A DNA stretch of 64,000 nucleotides from JAVVEG01 sp032251455 (GTDB lineage: Bacteria; Pseudomonadota; Gammaproteobacteria; Pseudomonadales; Pseudohongiellaceae): positions 124,001 to 188,000 of the forward strand of contig JAVVEG010000001.1 in the NCBI GenBank assembly GCA_032251455.1, in the 5' to 3' direction. The translations under genes were made by a program, and so were the position numbers. The notes under the pieces were generated by a model. The model made no database searches and was not told the origin of the DNA. It was given only the letters and a program-made list of their open reading frames with translations. Within the stretch, counting starts at the first letter, position 1. Each line of letters begins with the position of its first letter. Positions 1 to 7,341 of the stretch are shown here, in pieces.

Positions 1-1
1 G

Positions 2-583
2 GCCATGATGCTGGGCATCGCCATATTATTGGGTATATGGAATCTTTGTCTGGTTTATTTCATTCGACGCAAGGGCTTGTTGCTGCCTCGCCCCCTGCTG
101 TTGGGTTTGCTGCTGATGACAGTGAGCCTGGCAATGATGCATGAAGGGGCTGAAATCTATCTTTATGGTTATGCCTACGGTGTGGCAGCGAACAGCATAG
201 GCACCATATTCTCAGGCGGTGCAATCGGGGCAGGGATTGGCATCAGTGTGGGTACTTTCATCTATTACGGGCTCAGAGCACTGCAGCCGATCAATTGCCT
301 GCGTGTTGGCAGTGTTGTCCTGACCCTGGTTTCTGCCGGCATGATTCTTCAGGCCAGTTTGCGTTTGACCCAGGCTGATGTACTGCCCGCGCAGATGCCT
401 TTGTGGGACAGCAGCTTTCTGATCTCGGAGAATTCAATTGTTGGTGAATTGTTCTATGCCTTGCTTGGTTATGAGGCCACACCCACTCCGTTGCAGGTCA
501 TGATATATGGCAGCAGTCTGTTCTTGATGATTATGTTGATGGTGCTTGTCCATCGTACTGCCGGGAAAAGGGAGTCGCAGTGA
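2..583 (+). CDS. FTR1-like iron permease, 5' end missing
   Basis: The frame is open to the left edge, so this is the C-terminal part (193 residues seen) of a membrane protein. At least four hydrophobic segments are visible. The pattern of a glycine-rich helix, a WDSS segment, then a LLGYEATPTPLQ stretch before the last helix resembles the second half of FTR1/EfeU-type high-affinity iron permeases. The family's REXXE iron-binding motif appears as HEGAE (about residues 46-50 from the first visible Met), so the usual arginine is replaced. The gene overlaps the next one by 4 bp (GTGA), which suggests translational coupling. Iron transport is inferred from family resemblance only; another polytopic membrane protein is possible. 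Confidence 0.6.
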   Translation, partial: AMMLGIAILLGIWNLCLVYFIRRKGLLLPRPLLLGLLLMTVSLAMMHEGAEIYLYGYAYGVAANSIGTIFSGGAIGAGIGISVGTFIYYGLRALQPINCLRVGSVVLTLVSAGMILQASLRLTQADVLPAQMPLWDSSFLISENSIVGELFYALLGYEATPTPLQVMIYGSSLFLMIMLMVLVHRTAGKRESQ

Positions 584-1323
584 GAGCGGAAAAATCAACA
601 TCAACGCTGCCATGGCTTTCTGTATTTCTTTTTGCTTCCCTGTGGATGCTATCCGCGCAGGCTGATGAGCCGGAGCAACATAATGGTGTTGACAAGGTCT
701 ACCTGCCTTATGTGTTGCCGTTGGAAAGAGAGCTCGAAATAAGAACCATTTATCAGCAAGATGGCAGGGATAGCAGGGATGGATTGATGAGAGTAAGAAC
801 CGGTCTGGGCCGTTCATTAAGCGAAAGTCTTTTTGTTGAAGTTTATCTCATCACCAAAAAAGAGCCGCAAGGCAACACATCACTGGAAGGGTATGAGTTG
901 GAGACGCGACTTCAACTGACCGAGCAGGGGGAGTTCTGGGCCGACTGGGGTTTGTTGTTCGAGTTTGAACGTGAGCGCAGTGAAAGCATTACCGAGCTGA
1001 GTTCTACTGTGCTTATTGCCCGCGAATGGGGGCGCTGGACTAGCGCTTTGAACCTGGGTATCGAGTATGAATTTGGTTCGGATATAGAAAATGAATTTGA
1101 AACTGCCCTGGCCATGCAGTGGCGTTACCGCTTTCGTGAGTACCTGGAGCCGGCAGTTGAACTCTATGTTGATGAAATCACCAGCGCCTTGGGCCCTGTA
1201 GCCACCGGGCTCATTCGCACCTCAGGTCAAAAGAAACTGCATTGGGAAACCGGTGTGCTGTTCCCTTTGAATGATCGAACCCCTGACATCACTCTCAGAT
1301 TTCTTATCGAATACGAGTTTTAA
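580..1323 (+). CDS. Exported hypothetical protein, likely small outer-membrane barrel
   Basis: Protein of 247 residues starting at GTG inside the stop of the upstream permease gene. Residues about 10-28 form a hydrophobic signal peptide ending near AQA-DEP. The mature part alternates polar and aromatic residues in short strands (for example LFVEVYLI, WADWGLLFEF, TSALNLGIEYEF, ITLRFLIEYEF) and ends in phenylalanine, the usual C-terminal residue of outer-membrane beta barrels. No enzyme motif is visible. The overlap with the FTR1-like gene suggests they act together, perhaps in metal uptake at the outer membrane, but that is inference. Confidence 0.6.
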   Translation: MRAEKSTSTLPWLSVFLFASLWMLSAQADEPEQHNGVDKVYLPYVLPLERELEIRTIYQQDGRDSRDGLMRVRTGLGRSLSESLFVEVYLITKKEPQGNTSLEGYELETRLQLTEQGEFWADWGLLFEFERERSESITELSSTVLIAREWGRWTSALNLGIEYEFGSDIENEFETALAMQWRYRFREYLEPAVELYVDEITSALGPVATGLIRTSGQKKLHWETGVLFPLNDRTPDITLRFLIEYEF

Positions 1324-1387
1324 GGAGAGATTTCAAAACATTAAATAAATTACAGCCAAGCCCACCCATCTTTGCAGGCGGTGCAGG

Positions 1388-1416
1388 TGTACAGACGCGA
1401 GTGAGGTCTGTATAAT
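1388..1416 (+). promoter_or_regulatory. Probable sigma-70 promoter of guaBA
   Basis: A perfect -10 box TATAAT at 1411-1416 lies 17 bp downstream of TGTACA (1388-1393; four of six bases match the -35 consensus). Transcription would start about 20 bp before the guaB start codon at 1444. No purine operator was recognised nearby. Confidence 0.6.
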
Positions 1417-1443
1417 CGCGTTTTTGTGGATAGGTGAAAACTT

Positions 1444-2913
1444 ATGATACGCATTGCCGAAGAAGCCCTGACATTTGACGATGTCCTGCTTCTGCCAGCC
1501 CACTCCGCGGTTCTGCCCAAAGATGTCTCCCTCAAGACCAGCCTGACAGCCTCCATTGGTCTGAATATTCCCCTGATCTCGGCCGCCATGGACACCGTAA
1601 CAGAAGCCCGTCTGGCCATAGCCATGGCCCAGGAAGGTGGGCTTGGTGTAATTCACAAGAGCATGAGCATTGAGCAGCAAGCCCGTGAAGTACGCCAGGT
1701 CAAGAAGTATGAAAGTGGTGTCGTCAAGGACCCTATCACGATTTCCCCCCAGGCCACCATCGGTGAGCTGATAGCGCTGATGAAAGAAAACGATATCTCT
1801 GGTATGCCGGTGGTGGATGGTGTCGATCTGGTGGGTATCGTTACCAGCCGGGATGTGCGTTTTGAAACCAATTATGCCGCCTCGGTGGCCTCCATCATGA
1901 CACCCAAGGCCAAGCTGGTAACAGTCCAGGAAAACGCCAGCCATGAGCAGGTCAAGGAACTGCTGCATATCCACCGCATCGAGAAGATTCTGGTGGTCAA
2001 TGAAGAATTCCAGCTCAAGGGCCTGATTACCCTGAAAGATATCCGCAAGTCCGAGGATTATCCCAATGCCTGCAAGGATCAACTGGGTCGCTTGCGGGTG
2101 GCGGCTGCGGTCGGCACCGGCCCGGATACAACGGACAGGGTGGAGGCATTGGTGGAAGCCGGAGTCGATGTCATCGTCGTTGATACGGCGCATGGCCATT
2201 CGGTAGGGGTCATTGATCAGGTCCGGCGAATCAAGGGCCTGTACCCTGAACTGGGGGTGATCGGTGGCAATATCGCCACGGCCGATGCTGCCCGTGCCCT
2301 GGCAGATGCTGGCGCCGATGCGGTGAAAGTGGGTATTGGCCCAGGCTCCATATGTACCACACGTATCGTGACCGGTGTCGGTGTGCCCCAGATAACGGCA
2401 GTGGCCAATGTGGCTGAGGCGCTGAAAGACACTTCAGTCTGCGTCATCAGCGATGGTGGCATCCGTTTTTCCGGTGATATCGCCAAGGTGGTTGCCGCCG
2501 GTGCTCATGTGATCATGGTGGGCAGTTTGCTGGCTGGCTCTGAAGAGGCGCCCGGTGAGGTGGAGTTGTTCCAGGGGCGTAGTTACAAGGCCTATCGGGG
2601 CATGGGTTCGCTGGGTGCCATGGCACAGACTCAGGGGTCGAGTGATCGTTATTTTCAGGATGTCAGTTCGGGCACAGAGAAACTGGTGCCCGAAGGCATC
2701 GAGGGCCGGGTTCCCTACAAAGGGGCCATGTCTGCCATTGTGCATCAATTGATGGGCGGGCTGCGCTCCAGTATGGGGTACACGGGCTGCGCCACCATGG
2801 AAGAGATGCGTACCAGGCCGGAGTTCGTCCGCATCACAGCGTCTGGTATCAATGAAAGCCATGTCCATGACGTCAGCATTACCAAAGAAGCCCCCAATTA
2901 CCGAATGAGCTGA
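1444..2913 (+). CDS. guaB: IMP dehydrogenase
   Basis: Oxidises IMP to XMP with NAD, the committed step of GMP synthesis in the cytosol. The 489-residue length is normal for the bacterial enzyme. An N-terminal barrel segment (EEALTFDDVLLLPAHS) is interrupted by two CBS domains at about residues 93-205. The catalytic loop GPGSICTT places the nucleophile at Cys304. The flap RGMGSLGAM and the C-terminal segment through EEMRTRPEF are intact. guaA follows after 3 bp, the classical guaBA operon. A good -10 box lies just upstream. Confidence 0.98.
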   Translation: MIRIAEEALTFDDVLLLPAHSAVLPKDVSLKTSLTASIGLNIPLISAAMDTVTEARLAIAMAQEGGLGVIHKSMSIEQQAREVRQVKKYESGVVKDPITISPQATIGELIALMKENDISGMPVVDGVDLVGIVTSRDVRFETNYAASVASIMTPKAKLVTVQENASHEQVKELLHIHRIEKILVVNEEFQLKGLITLKDIRKSEDYPNACKDQLGRLRVAAAVGTGPDTTDRVEALVEAGVDVIVVDTAHGHSVGVIDQVRRIKGLYPELGVIGGNIATADAARALADAGADAVKVGIGPGSICTTRIVTGVGVPQITAVANVAEALKDTSVCVISDGGIRFSGDIAKVVAAGAHVIMVGSLLAGSEEAPGEVELFQGRSYKAYRGMGSLGAMAQTQGSSDRYFQDVSSGTEKLVPEGIEGRVPYKGAMSAIVHQLMGGLRSSMGYTGCATMEEMRTRPEFVRITASGINESHVHDVSITKEAPNYRMS

Positions 2914-2916
2914 GTC

Positions 2917-4497
2917 ATGTCGCATCAAGATATTCATAGCCAGAAAATCCTTATTCTGGATTTTGGCTCGCAATACACCCAGTTGATAGCACGGCGTGTG
3001 CGGGAACTGGGCGTGTACTGTGAGATATGGGACTTCCAGTGCAGTGCCGAGGAAGTGCGCAATTTCTCTCCCATGGGCATCATTCTTTCCGGCGGGCCGG
3101 AAAGCACAACCTTGCAACAGGCTCCCCGGGCACCCGAGTTCGTATTCACCCTGGGCCTGCCCGTGCTCGGCATCTGTTATGGCATGCAGACCATGGCCAC
3201 ACAGCTTGGGGGCAAGGTTGAAGCATCATCTACCTCCGAGTTTGGATATGCCGAAGTGACCATCCCCGCAGCGAACAGGCTTCTTGACGGCATTGAAGAC
3301 CGCATCGATGAGGAAGGCAAGGCCCGGCTGGATGTATGGATGAGCCATGGTGACAAGGTTGCCTCGGTTCCAGCCGGTTTCAGCGTCATTGCCGTGACCG
3401 AATCGGCCCCCATCGCGGCCATGGCAGATGAAACCCGCAATTTCTACGGCCTGCAGTTTCATCCCGAAGTGACGCATACGCTGCAGGGTTTGCGAATACT
3501 GGAACGCTTCGTACACAGGATATGTGACTGCGCTGCCCTGTGGACGTCGGCAAATATCATCGAGGATGCCATTGAGCGGATTCGTGCCCAGGTCGGCAAG
3601 GACAAGGTGTTGCTGGGTCTTTCCGGTGGTGTCGATTCGTCCGTGGTTGCCGCCCTGCTGCATCAGGCAATCGGTGATCAACTGACCTGTGTCTTTGTGG
3701 ATAATGGCCTGTTGCGCCTGCACGAGGGCGAACAGGTGATGGCAACCTTTGCCCGCAATATGGGGGTAAAGGTCATTCGGGTAGATGCCGAAGAGATGTT
3801 TTTATCGCGACTGGCGGGCGAGACCGATCCGGAAAAAAAGCGCAAGATCATCGGCAATACCTTCATTGAGGTTTTCGATACCGAAGCCAGCCGGATTACC
3901 GAGGTCAACTGGTTGGCGCAGGGCACCATCTATCCCGATGTCATTGAATCGGCGGGTTCCAGAACCGGCAAGGCACATGTGATCAAATCACATCACAATG
4001 TGGGTGGTCTGCCGGAAAACATGGCGCTGAAACTGCTGGAACCCCTGCGCGAACTGTTCAAGGACGAGGTGCGCAGAATCGGTCTTGAACTGGGCCTGCC
4101 CTACGAGATGGTCTATCGCCATCCTTTCCCCGGCCCCGGCCTGGGTGTCAGGGTTCTGGGTGAAGTGACCCGACACTATTGCGATACCCTGCGCCAGGCA
4201 GATGCCATTTTCATCACTGAATTACAGAAAGCCGGCCTCTACGACAAGGTCAGCCAGGCCTTCGCCGTGTTCCTGCCGGTGAAGTCGGTAGGCGTGGTGG
4301 GGGATGCCAGGCGTTACTCCTATGTCATCACCCTGCGGGCGGTGGAAACCATAGACTTCATGACGGCTCGCTGGGCCAGACTGCCCTACGAGTTCCTGGA
4401 ACTGGTGAGCAACCGCATCATCAACGAGATCAGCGATGTGTCGCGGGTAGCGTATGATATTTCCTCAAAGCCGCCGGCGACGATTGAGTGGGAGTAA
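2917..4497 (+). CDS. guaA: GMP synthase (glutamine-hydrolysing)
   Basis: Aminates XMP to GMP using ATP and glutamine-derived ammonia. The 526-residue protein has an N-terminal class I glutamine amidotransferase domain with nucleophile Cys87 in LGICYGMQ and the HPEVTHT triad histidine. A PP-loop ATP pyrophosphatase domain follows (LSGGVDSSV, about residues 235-243), then the C-terminal dimerisation domain ending in PPATIEWE, the usual GuaA terminus. It is cotranscribed with guaB. The accessory island begins directly downstream with genes on the opposite strand, so guaA marks its left border. Confidence 0.98.
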   Translation: MSHQDIHSQKILILDFGSQYTQLIARRVRELGVYCEIWDFQCSAEEVRNFSPMGIILSGGPESTTLQQAPRAPEFVFTLGLPVLGICYGMQTMATQLGGKVEASSTSEFGYAEVTIPAANRLLDGIEDRIDEEGKARLDVWMSHGDKVASVPAGFSVIAVTESAPIAAMADETRNFYGLQFHPEVTHTLQGLRILERFVHRICDCAALWTSANIIEDAIERIRAQVGKDKVLLGLSGGVDSSVVAALLHQAIGDQLTCVFVDNGLLRLHEGEQVMATFARNMGVKVIRVDAEEMFLSRLAGETDPEKKRKIIGNTFIEVFDTEASRITEVNWLAQGTIYPDVIESAGSRTGKAHVIKSHHNVGGLPENMALKLLEPLRELFKDEVRRIGLELGLPYEMVYRHPFPGPGLGVRVLGEVTRHYCDTLRQADAIFITELQKAGLYDKVSQAFAVFLPVKSVGVVGDARRYSYVITLRAVETIDFMTARWARLPYEFLELVSNRIINEISDVSRVAYDISSKPPATIEWE

Positions 4498-4564
4498 ATT
4501 GATTCGTAAGACGCTGAACTGTCTTGCCGCCATAAAGCCAACATTTCGCATGGACCACTAGGGG

Positions 4565-5404
4565 CTACAGCTGATCAATTTTACTGTTGAAAAATCGAAC
4601 ACTCCAAAGCTTTAAGCTGTCCAGCTCGACAGGCTTGATAAAGCGCTCAACATCCTGCGATGCAGCAGGCCAGTCGATCATTGCGACCTTTTCCCGTAGT
4701 TGTGCTTTCAGCCAGCCTTCATCAACGCTCAGCTCTTGATTCATCCATGGACCAAATTGAACCAGTGCCGCTTGCAGTAATTCCAGTTTGGGCTTGATGC
4801 CCTGGCGAACATACCAGTTGAAGTCATACCAGTCTCTGCCTTTCAAATAGGGTCGGCACAGCAGTGCGTGAATTTTCAGCGCGAAGTTGCTGGACAAATC
4901 CTGGTGGCAGATTTCAAAGTCTGCCGGAAAGTCGCGGTAGGTATATTCAAAGCCCGACCCGACCGGTGGGTTGATGTCAATCTCCAGCTTGATGGTTTGG
5001 TTCTGATCTGGCTGTCCGCGATAAAAGCTTAAACTTAGCTGATTGCTGACTGAGTTATCCTTTATGACTGCCTTCCTCACTCGTTGATCCATGCGACTTT
5101 TGTCTTTCACTTCGGTTTTTAGCCCAAACTCTTCCAGTGTCGCTAGCAGCTTTTCCAGATAGGGGGGCCATTTAAAGTCATCTGCAGGTACTTTCAGAAT
5201 AAAATCAAGATCTTCCGAGAAGCGGGGCAGGTTATGCAGAATGCGTAAGCTGGTGCCGCCCTGAAAGGCGGCCACTTCGAAGAAATCTGCTCGCCAGAGC
5301 GCGAACAGCGCTATTTCCTGAATGATTTCCTTGATGGCCTGCTCTTCCTCAATGGTATTGCTGGCCTGATATTTATCGAGTCGGGTCTGAATCAGATCAA
5401 TCAT
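4565..5404 (-). CDS. abiEii: AbiEii-type nucleotidyltransferase toxin
   Basis: Protein of 279 residues of the AbiEii/MenT family, the toxin of type IV-like AbiE abortive-infection systems. The family transfers nucleotides, in studied members onto tRNA acceptor ends. The polymerase-beta-like signature is present: GGTSLR at residues 49-54 and the metal-binding pair EDLDF (Asp65, Asp67), followed by family segments around LEIDINPP and KGRDWYDFNWY. The start codon overlaps the end of the antitoxin gene by 8 bp (ATGATTGA), the usual coupled arrangement. No defect is visible. Confidence 0.9.
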   Translation of the reverse strand: MIDLIQTRLDKYQASNTIEEEQAIKEIIQEIALFALWRADFFEVAAFQGGTSLRILHNLPRFSEDLDFILKVPADDFKWPPYLEKLLATLEEFGLKTEVKDKSRMDQRVRKAVIKDNSVSNQLSLSFYRGQPDQNQTIKLEIDINPPVGSGFEYTYRDFPADFEICHQDLSSNFALKIHALLCRPYLKGRDWYDFNWYVRQGIKPKLELLQAALVQFGPWMNQELSVDEGWLKAQLREKVAMIDWPAASQDVERFIKPVELDSLKLWSVRFFNSKIDQL

Positions 5405-6050
5405 TGCCCAGCTCCTGTGCCAGTGCTGTCAGAAATCTTTGCATGCGTTGTTGTTTGTAAGTGAGTTTGAGTATGCGAATGTCTGCACTGGTAATGCTTC
5501 GTAGCTGCTCTTCATCAATCCGCATGCTGCTGGTTAACCAGCCCATGCCTTGCCAGTCCAGATTTCTCACGTACACAAGGTCCATCAGTGCGCGAATCGG
5601 CCTGGCGACCAGAAACGGCTGGTTCTCACGCTTGAGCCAGGCAACTAACTCAAGGAAGTGACCGGGTTTGGTCGCCAGCGGCTGAAAGGTGTACTTGCCC
5701 AATTGTGGATGAGTGAGCTCGCTGGATTTGTTGGCTGGAGAAATACTTGCTGTGGTGTAAACGCTTTCAGGAATCCAGCCATGAAAGGCAAGAGCGGATT
5801 CCAGGGAAACATAACTGCCTGGCTGCAGTGCCTGGGCAATGGCAAAAGGATGTAATGGATAGGCACGGAAGGTTGGTGCCATGACATAGAGGCCACGTTT
5901 TAGCCGAACGAGTTCCTCGGCCTTCATGGCTCGGTTTACCAGGTGGTAGCGGCGTTGATCGCTGCCCTCTACCAGCCTGGCAATCTGGCTGTCACTTAGT
6001 GCATGGTTTGCCAGCTTTTGATCAAGGATCATTTGAGTCAGAGTTTGCAT
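5397..6050 (-). CDS. abiEi: AbiEi antitoxin, transcriptional autorepressor
   Basis: Antitoxin of the AbiE pair, about 217 residues: an N-terminal winged-helix segment (SDSQIARLVEGSDQRRYHLVNRAM) followed by the AbiEi domain with RGLYVMAP and GSYVSLESAL. I place the start at the ATG ending at 6050. The frame stays open further to a TTG at 6113, but that TTG is the first part of a consensus -35 box (TTGACA), and a -10 box and an inverted repeat lie between the two. So the promoter sits inside the longer frame. Known AbiEi proteins repress their own operon by binding inverted repeats; candidate sites lie just upstream. Confidence 0.88.
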   Translation of the reverse strand: MQTLTQMILDQKLANHALSDSQIARLVEGSDQRRYHLVNRAMKAEELVRLKRGLYVMAPTFRAYPLHPFAIAQALQPGSYVSLESALAFHGWIPESVYTTASISPANKSSELTHPQLGKYTFQPLATKPGHFLELVAWLKRENQPFLVARPIRALMDLVYVRNLDWQGMGWLTSSMRIDEEQLRSITSADIRILKLTYKQQRMQRFLTALAQELGND

Positions 6051-6067
6051 AACCTGGAAATATCCCG

Positions 6068-6090
6068 AAACTTCCACTTTTTGGAAGTTT
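6068..6090. repeat. Inverted repeat over the abiE transcription start
   Basis: Perfect 9-bp arms, AAACTTCCA and TGGAAGTTT, around a 5-base spacer. The repeat overlaps the predicted -10 box (6086-6091, minus strand) and the expected start site of abiEi. It could be an operator or a hairpin at the extreme 5' end of the mRNA. Confidence 0.6.
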
Positions 6091-6113
6091 ATATCATGAT
6101 TTTTCGGTGTCAA
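6086..6113 (-). promoter_or_regulatory. Promoter of abiEi-abiEii
   Basis: Read on the minus strand: a consensus -35 TTGACA (6108-6113), a 16-bp spacer and -10 TAAACT (6086-6091). The predicted start site lies about 30 bp before the ATG at 6050. An operator-like repeat sits immediately upstream at 6120-6136 and another overlaps the -10. Confidence 0.6.
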
Positions 6114-6119
6114 CTTTAT

Positions 6120-6136
6120 CAGTAGTAAATCTACTG
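6120..6136. promoter_or_regulatory. AbiEi operator candidate 1
   Basis: Inverted repeat CAGTA-N7-TACTG (extended arms CAGTAG and CTACTG), just upstream of the abiE -35 box and 10 bp upstream of a divergent -35 box at 6146. The same CAGTA-N7-TACTG pattern recurs at 6191-6207. Confidence 0.6.
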
Positions 6137-6145
6137 CAAAAAATA

Positions 6146-6175
6146 TTGACAGAAGGTCAGCGGGAGAAGTAAAGT
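6146..6175 (+). promoter_or_regulatory. Possible divergent promoter toward the restriction cluster
   Basis: Plus-strand TTGACA (6146-6151), 18-bp spacer, TAAAGT (6170-6175). It would drive the Cas2-like gene at 6345 and perhaps the restriction genes. It lies between the two CAGTA-N7-TACTG repeats, so AbiEi might control both directions. Confidence 0.4.
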
Positions 6176-6190
6176 GCTTACCAATGGCTG

Positions 6191-6207
6191 CAGTATAAGT
6201 TCTACTG
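6191..6207. promoter_or_regulatory. AbiEi operator candidate 2
   Basis: Second CAGTA-N7-TACTG inverted repeat (GCAGTA and TACTGC arms), centred 71 bp from the first, close to seven helical turns. It lies just downstream of the possible plus-strand promoter, where a bound repressor would block transcription. Confidence 0.55.
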
Positions 6208-6273
6208 CGACTTTCTGAATGGTGTCGCTGGATAGTATCAGAAGGCTGGGTAGTCGGGAAGCCAGAAATGAAT

Positions 6274-6302
6274 GTGCAGCGGGTGGTCTAGACCCGCTGC
6301 AC
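6274..6302. repeat. Strong GC-rich hairpin between abiE and the Cas2-like gene
   Basis: Perfect 11-bp arms GTGCAGCGGGT and ACCCGCTGCAC around a 7-base loop, with an inner palindrome GGTCTAGACC as an alternative fold. No U-run follows on either strand, so it is not a standard intrinsic terminator. It ends 42 bp before the start codon at 6345 and could be a leader structure or an insulating element. Confidence 0.55.
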
Positions 6303-6344
6303 TAATGTCCAATCACTTTCAAACACATGCGAGGTAATCGAACG

Positions 6345-6626
6345 ATGAAAGTGTATCAGGTAAGTTACGACCTGCGAAAGCAGAGAAACTATGAGTCACT
6401 CTATGAGCGGCTTCAAAGCTATGGCACCTACTGTCATGCGCTGGAGTCCACCTGGGTGATCGCGAGCAACCAGACGGCTGCACAAATCCGAGACCAACTG
6501 TCTCTGGTTATGGATGCTGATGATGGTTTGCTGGTGACCCGCCTGCAGGGTGAGGCAGCATGGCTCGGTTTGGGCCAGAGAATCACAGACTGGCTCAAGC
6601 AGCAACTTGGAAAGTGTACCGTTTGA
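6345..6626 (+). CDS. Cas2-like (SinR-type) small protein
   Basis: A 93-residue protein beginning MKVYQVSYDL. The first beta strand ending in YDL, the following KQRNYESLYERLQSYG helix and the HALESTWVI strand match the compact ferredoxin-like fold of Cas2-type proteins often labelled SinR family. I chose the ATG at 6345, with GAGGT 9 bases upstream, over the in-frame ATG at 6327. There is no CRISPR array or Cas1 in the window, so a spacer-acquisition role is not supported. It sits 51 bp before a half-size HsdS and ahead of a complete type I restriction system. Its function is unknown; nuclease or nucleic-acid-binding activity is inference from fold. Confidence 0.65.
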   Translation: MKVYQVSYDLRKQRNYESLYERLQSYGTYCHALESTWVIASNQTAAQIRDQLSLVMDADDGLLVTRLQGEAAWLGLGQRITDWLKQQLGKCTV

Positions 6627-6677
6627 ACGTGGCGCCAGGGATGGCGCTAACTTCATGAAGGTAACAATGAATACGAT

Positions 6678-7280
6678 ATGACAAAAGCGCTTCTCAAAGA
6701 CATAGCCGAAATCAGGGTCGGGCATACCTTTCGTGGTAAGGTGCCGAAAGATCCGGTGGGTGAAATGGCATATCTTACTATTCGTGACCTCACAGAGGGC
6801 GGCACGGTATCTCCGCATCAGCTGGAGCGTATAGAGCCGCTGTCAGTCAATGAGCAACTGATTCTCCGGCATCAGGACATTCTGTTGCCTGGCCGGGGTG
6901 AGCATTACCGCGCCGCCCTGTTTTGCGAGGGTGAGCGACCTTCATACCCAGTCATCGCCAGCAACCTGGTCTTCATCATCAGAGCCAGACCGGAGCGGGC
7001 GTTACCGCTCTATCTGTCATGGGTATTGAGCCAGGAAAAAACTGAGAGTTATTTGAAAGGAGTGACCCGAGGAAGCAATATGCTGTTTTTGCCTAAAGGT
7101 AACCTGGAAGCGCTTGGTGTTGATCTGCCTCCACTAGAAACACAGCAGCGTATCGTTGAATTGATCAGCGTACAGCAAAAGCAGCAAGCGCTGCTGAAGG
7201 AATTGGCGCGGAACAGCAAAAATCTTACACAGGTCATGGTGCAGAAGCTGGTAAAGCGCAGTGCAGGGCAACACAAATAG
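6678..7280 (+). CDS. Orphan half-size HsdS-like specificity protein
   Basis: Protein of 200 residues with one target-recognition domain and one C-terminal conserved helix of type I specificity subunits. KDIAEIRVGHTFRGK opens the domain, GSNMLFLPKGNLEALGVDLPPLETQQRIVELI is the typical closing stretch, and a coiled-coil arm follows (QQKQQALLKELARNSKNL). A normal HsdS has two such halves, and a complete one lies at 8855-10045. This protein may dimerise to form a second specificity, swap with the main HsdS, or serve another system with the Cas2-like protein. No frameshift suggests it is a broken gene. The specificity-fold assignment is firm, the role is not. Confidence 0.75.
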   Translation: MTKALLKDIAEIRVGHTFRGKVPKDPVGEMAYLTIRDLTEGGTVSPHQLERIEPLSVNEQLILRHQDILLPGRGEHYRAALFCEGERPSYPVIASNLVFIIRARPERALPLYLSWVLSQEKTESYLKGVTRGSNMLFLPKGNLEALGVDLPPLETQQRIVELISVQQKQQALLKELARNSKNLTQVMVQKLVKRSAGQHK

Positions 7281-7341
7281 AGCGCAGCCGTCAGTACAGA
7301 CAGAAAAGTAGGTACAAGTTAATGAACAGGTATAGCAAGCA

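Noticed and set aside
4498..4564. Attachment site or tRNA at the left border of the defence island
   Set aside because: Only 67 bases separate guaA from abiEii; no tRNA, no integrase gene and no matching direct repeat at the other end were seen.
6051..6113. N-terminal extension of AbiEi to a TTG start
   Set aside because: The extension would contain the -35 and -10 boxes and an inverted repeat; the TTG is itself part of TTGACA. The ATG at 6050 is preferred.
6345..6626. Remnant of a CRISPR-Cas locus
   Set aside because: Only a Cas2-like fold is present; no direct-repeat array, Cas1 or effector gene was found in the window.
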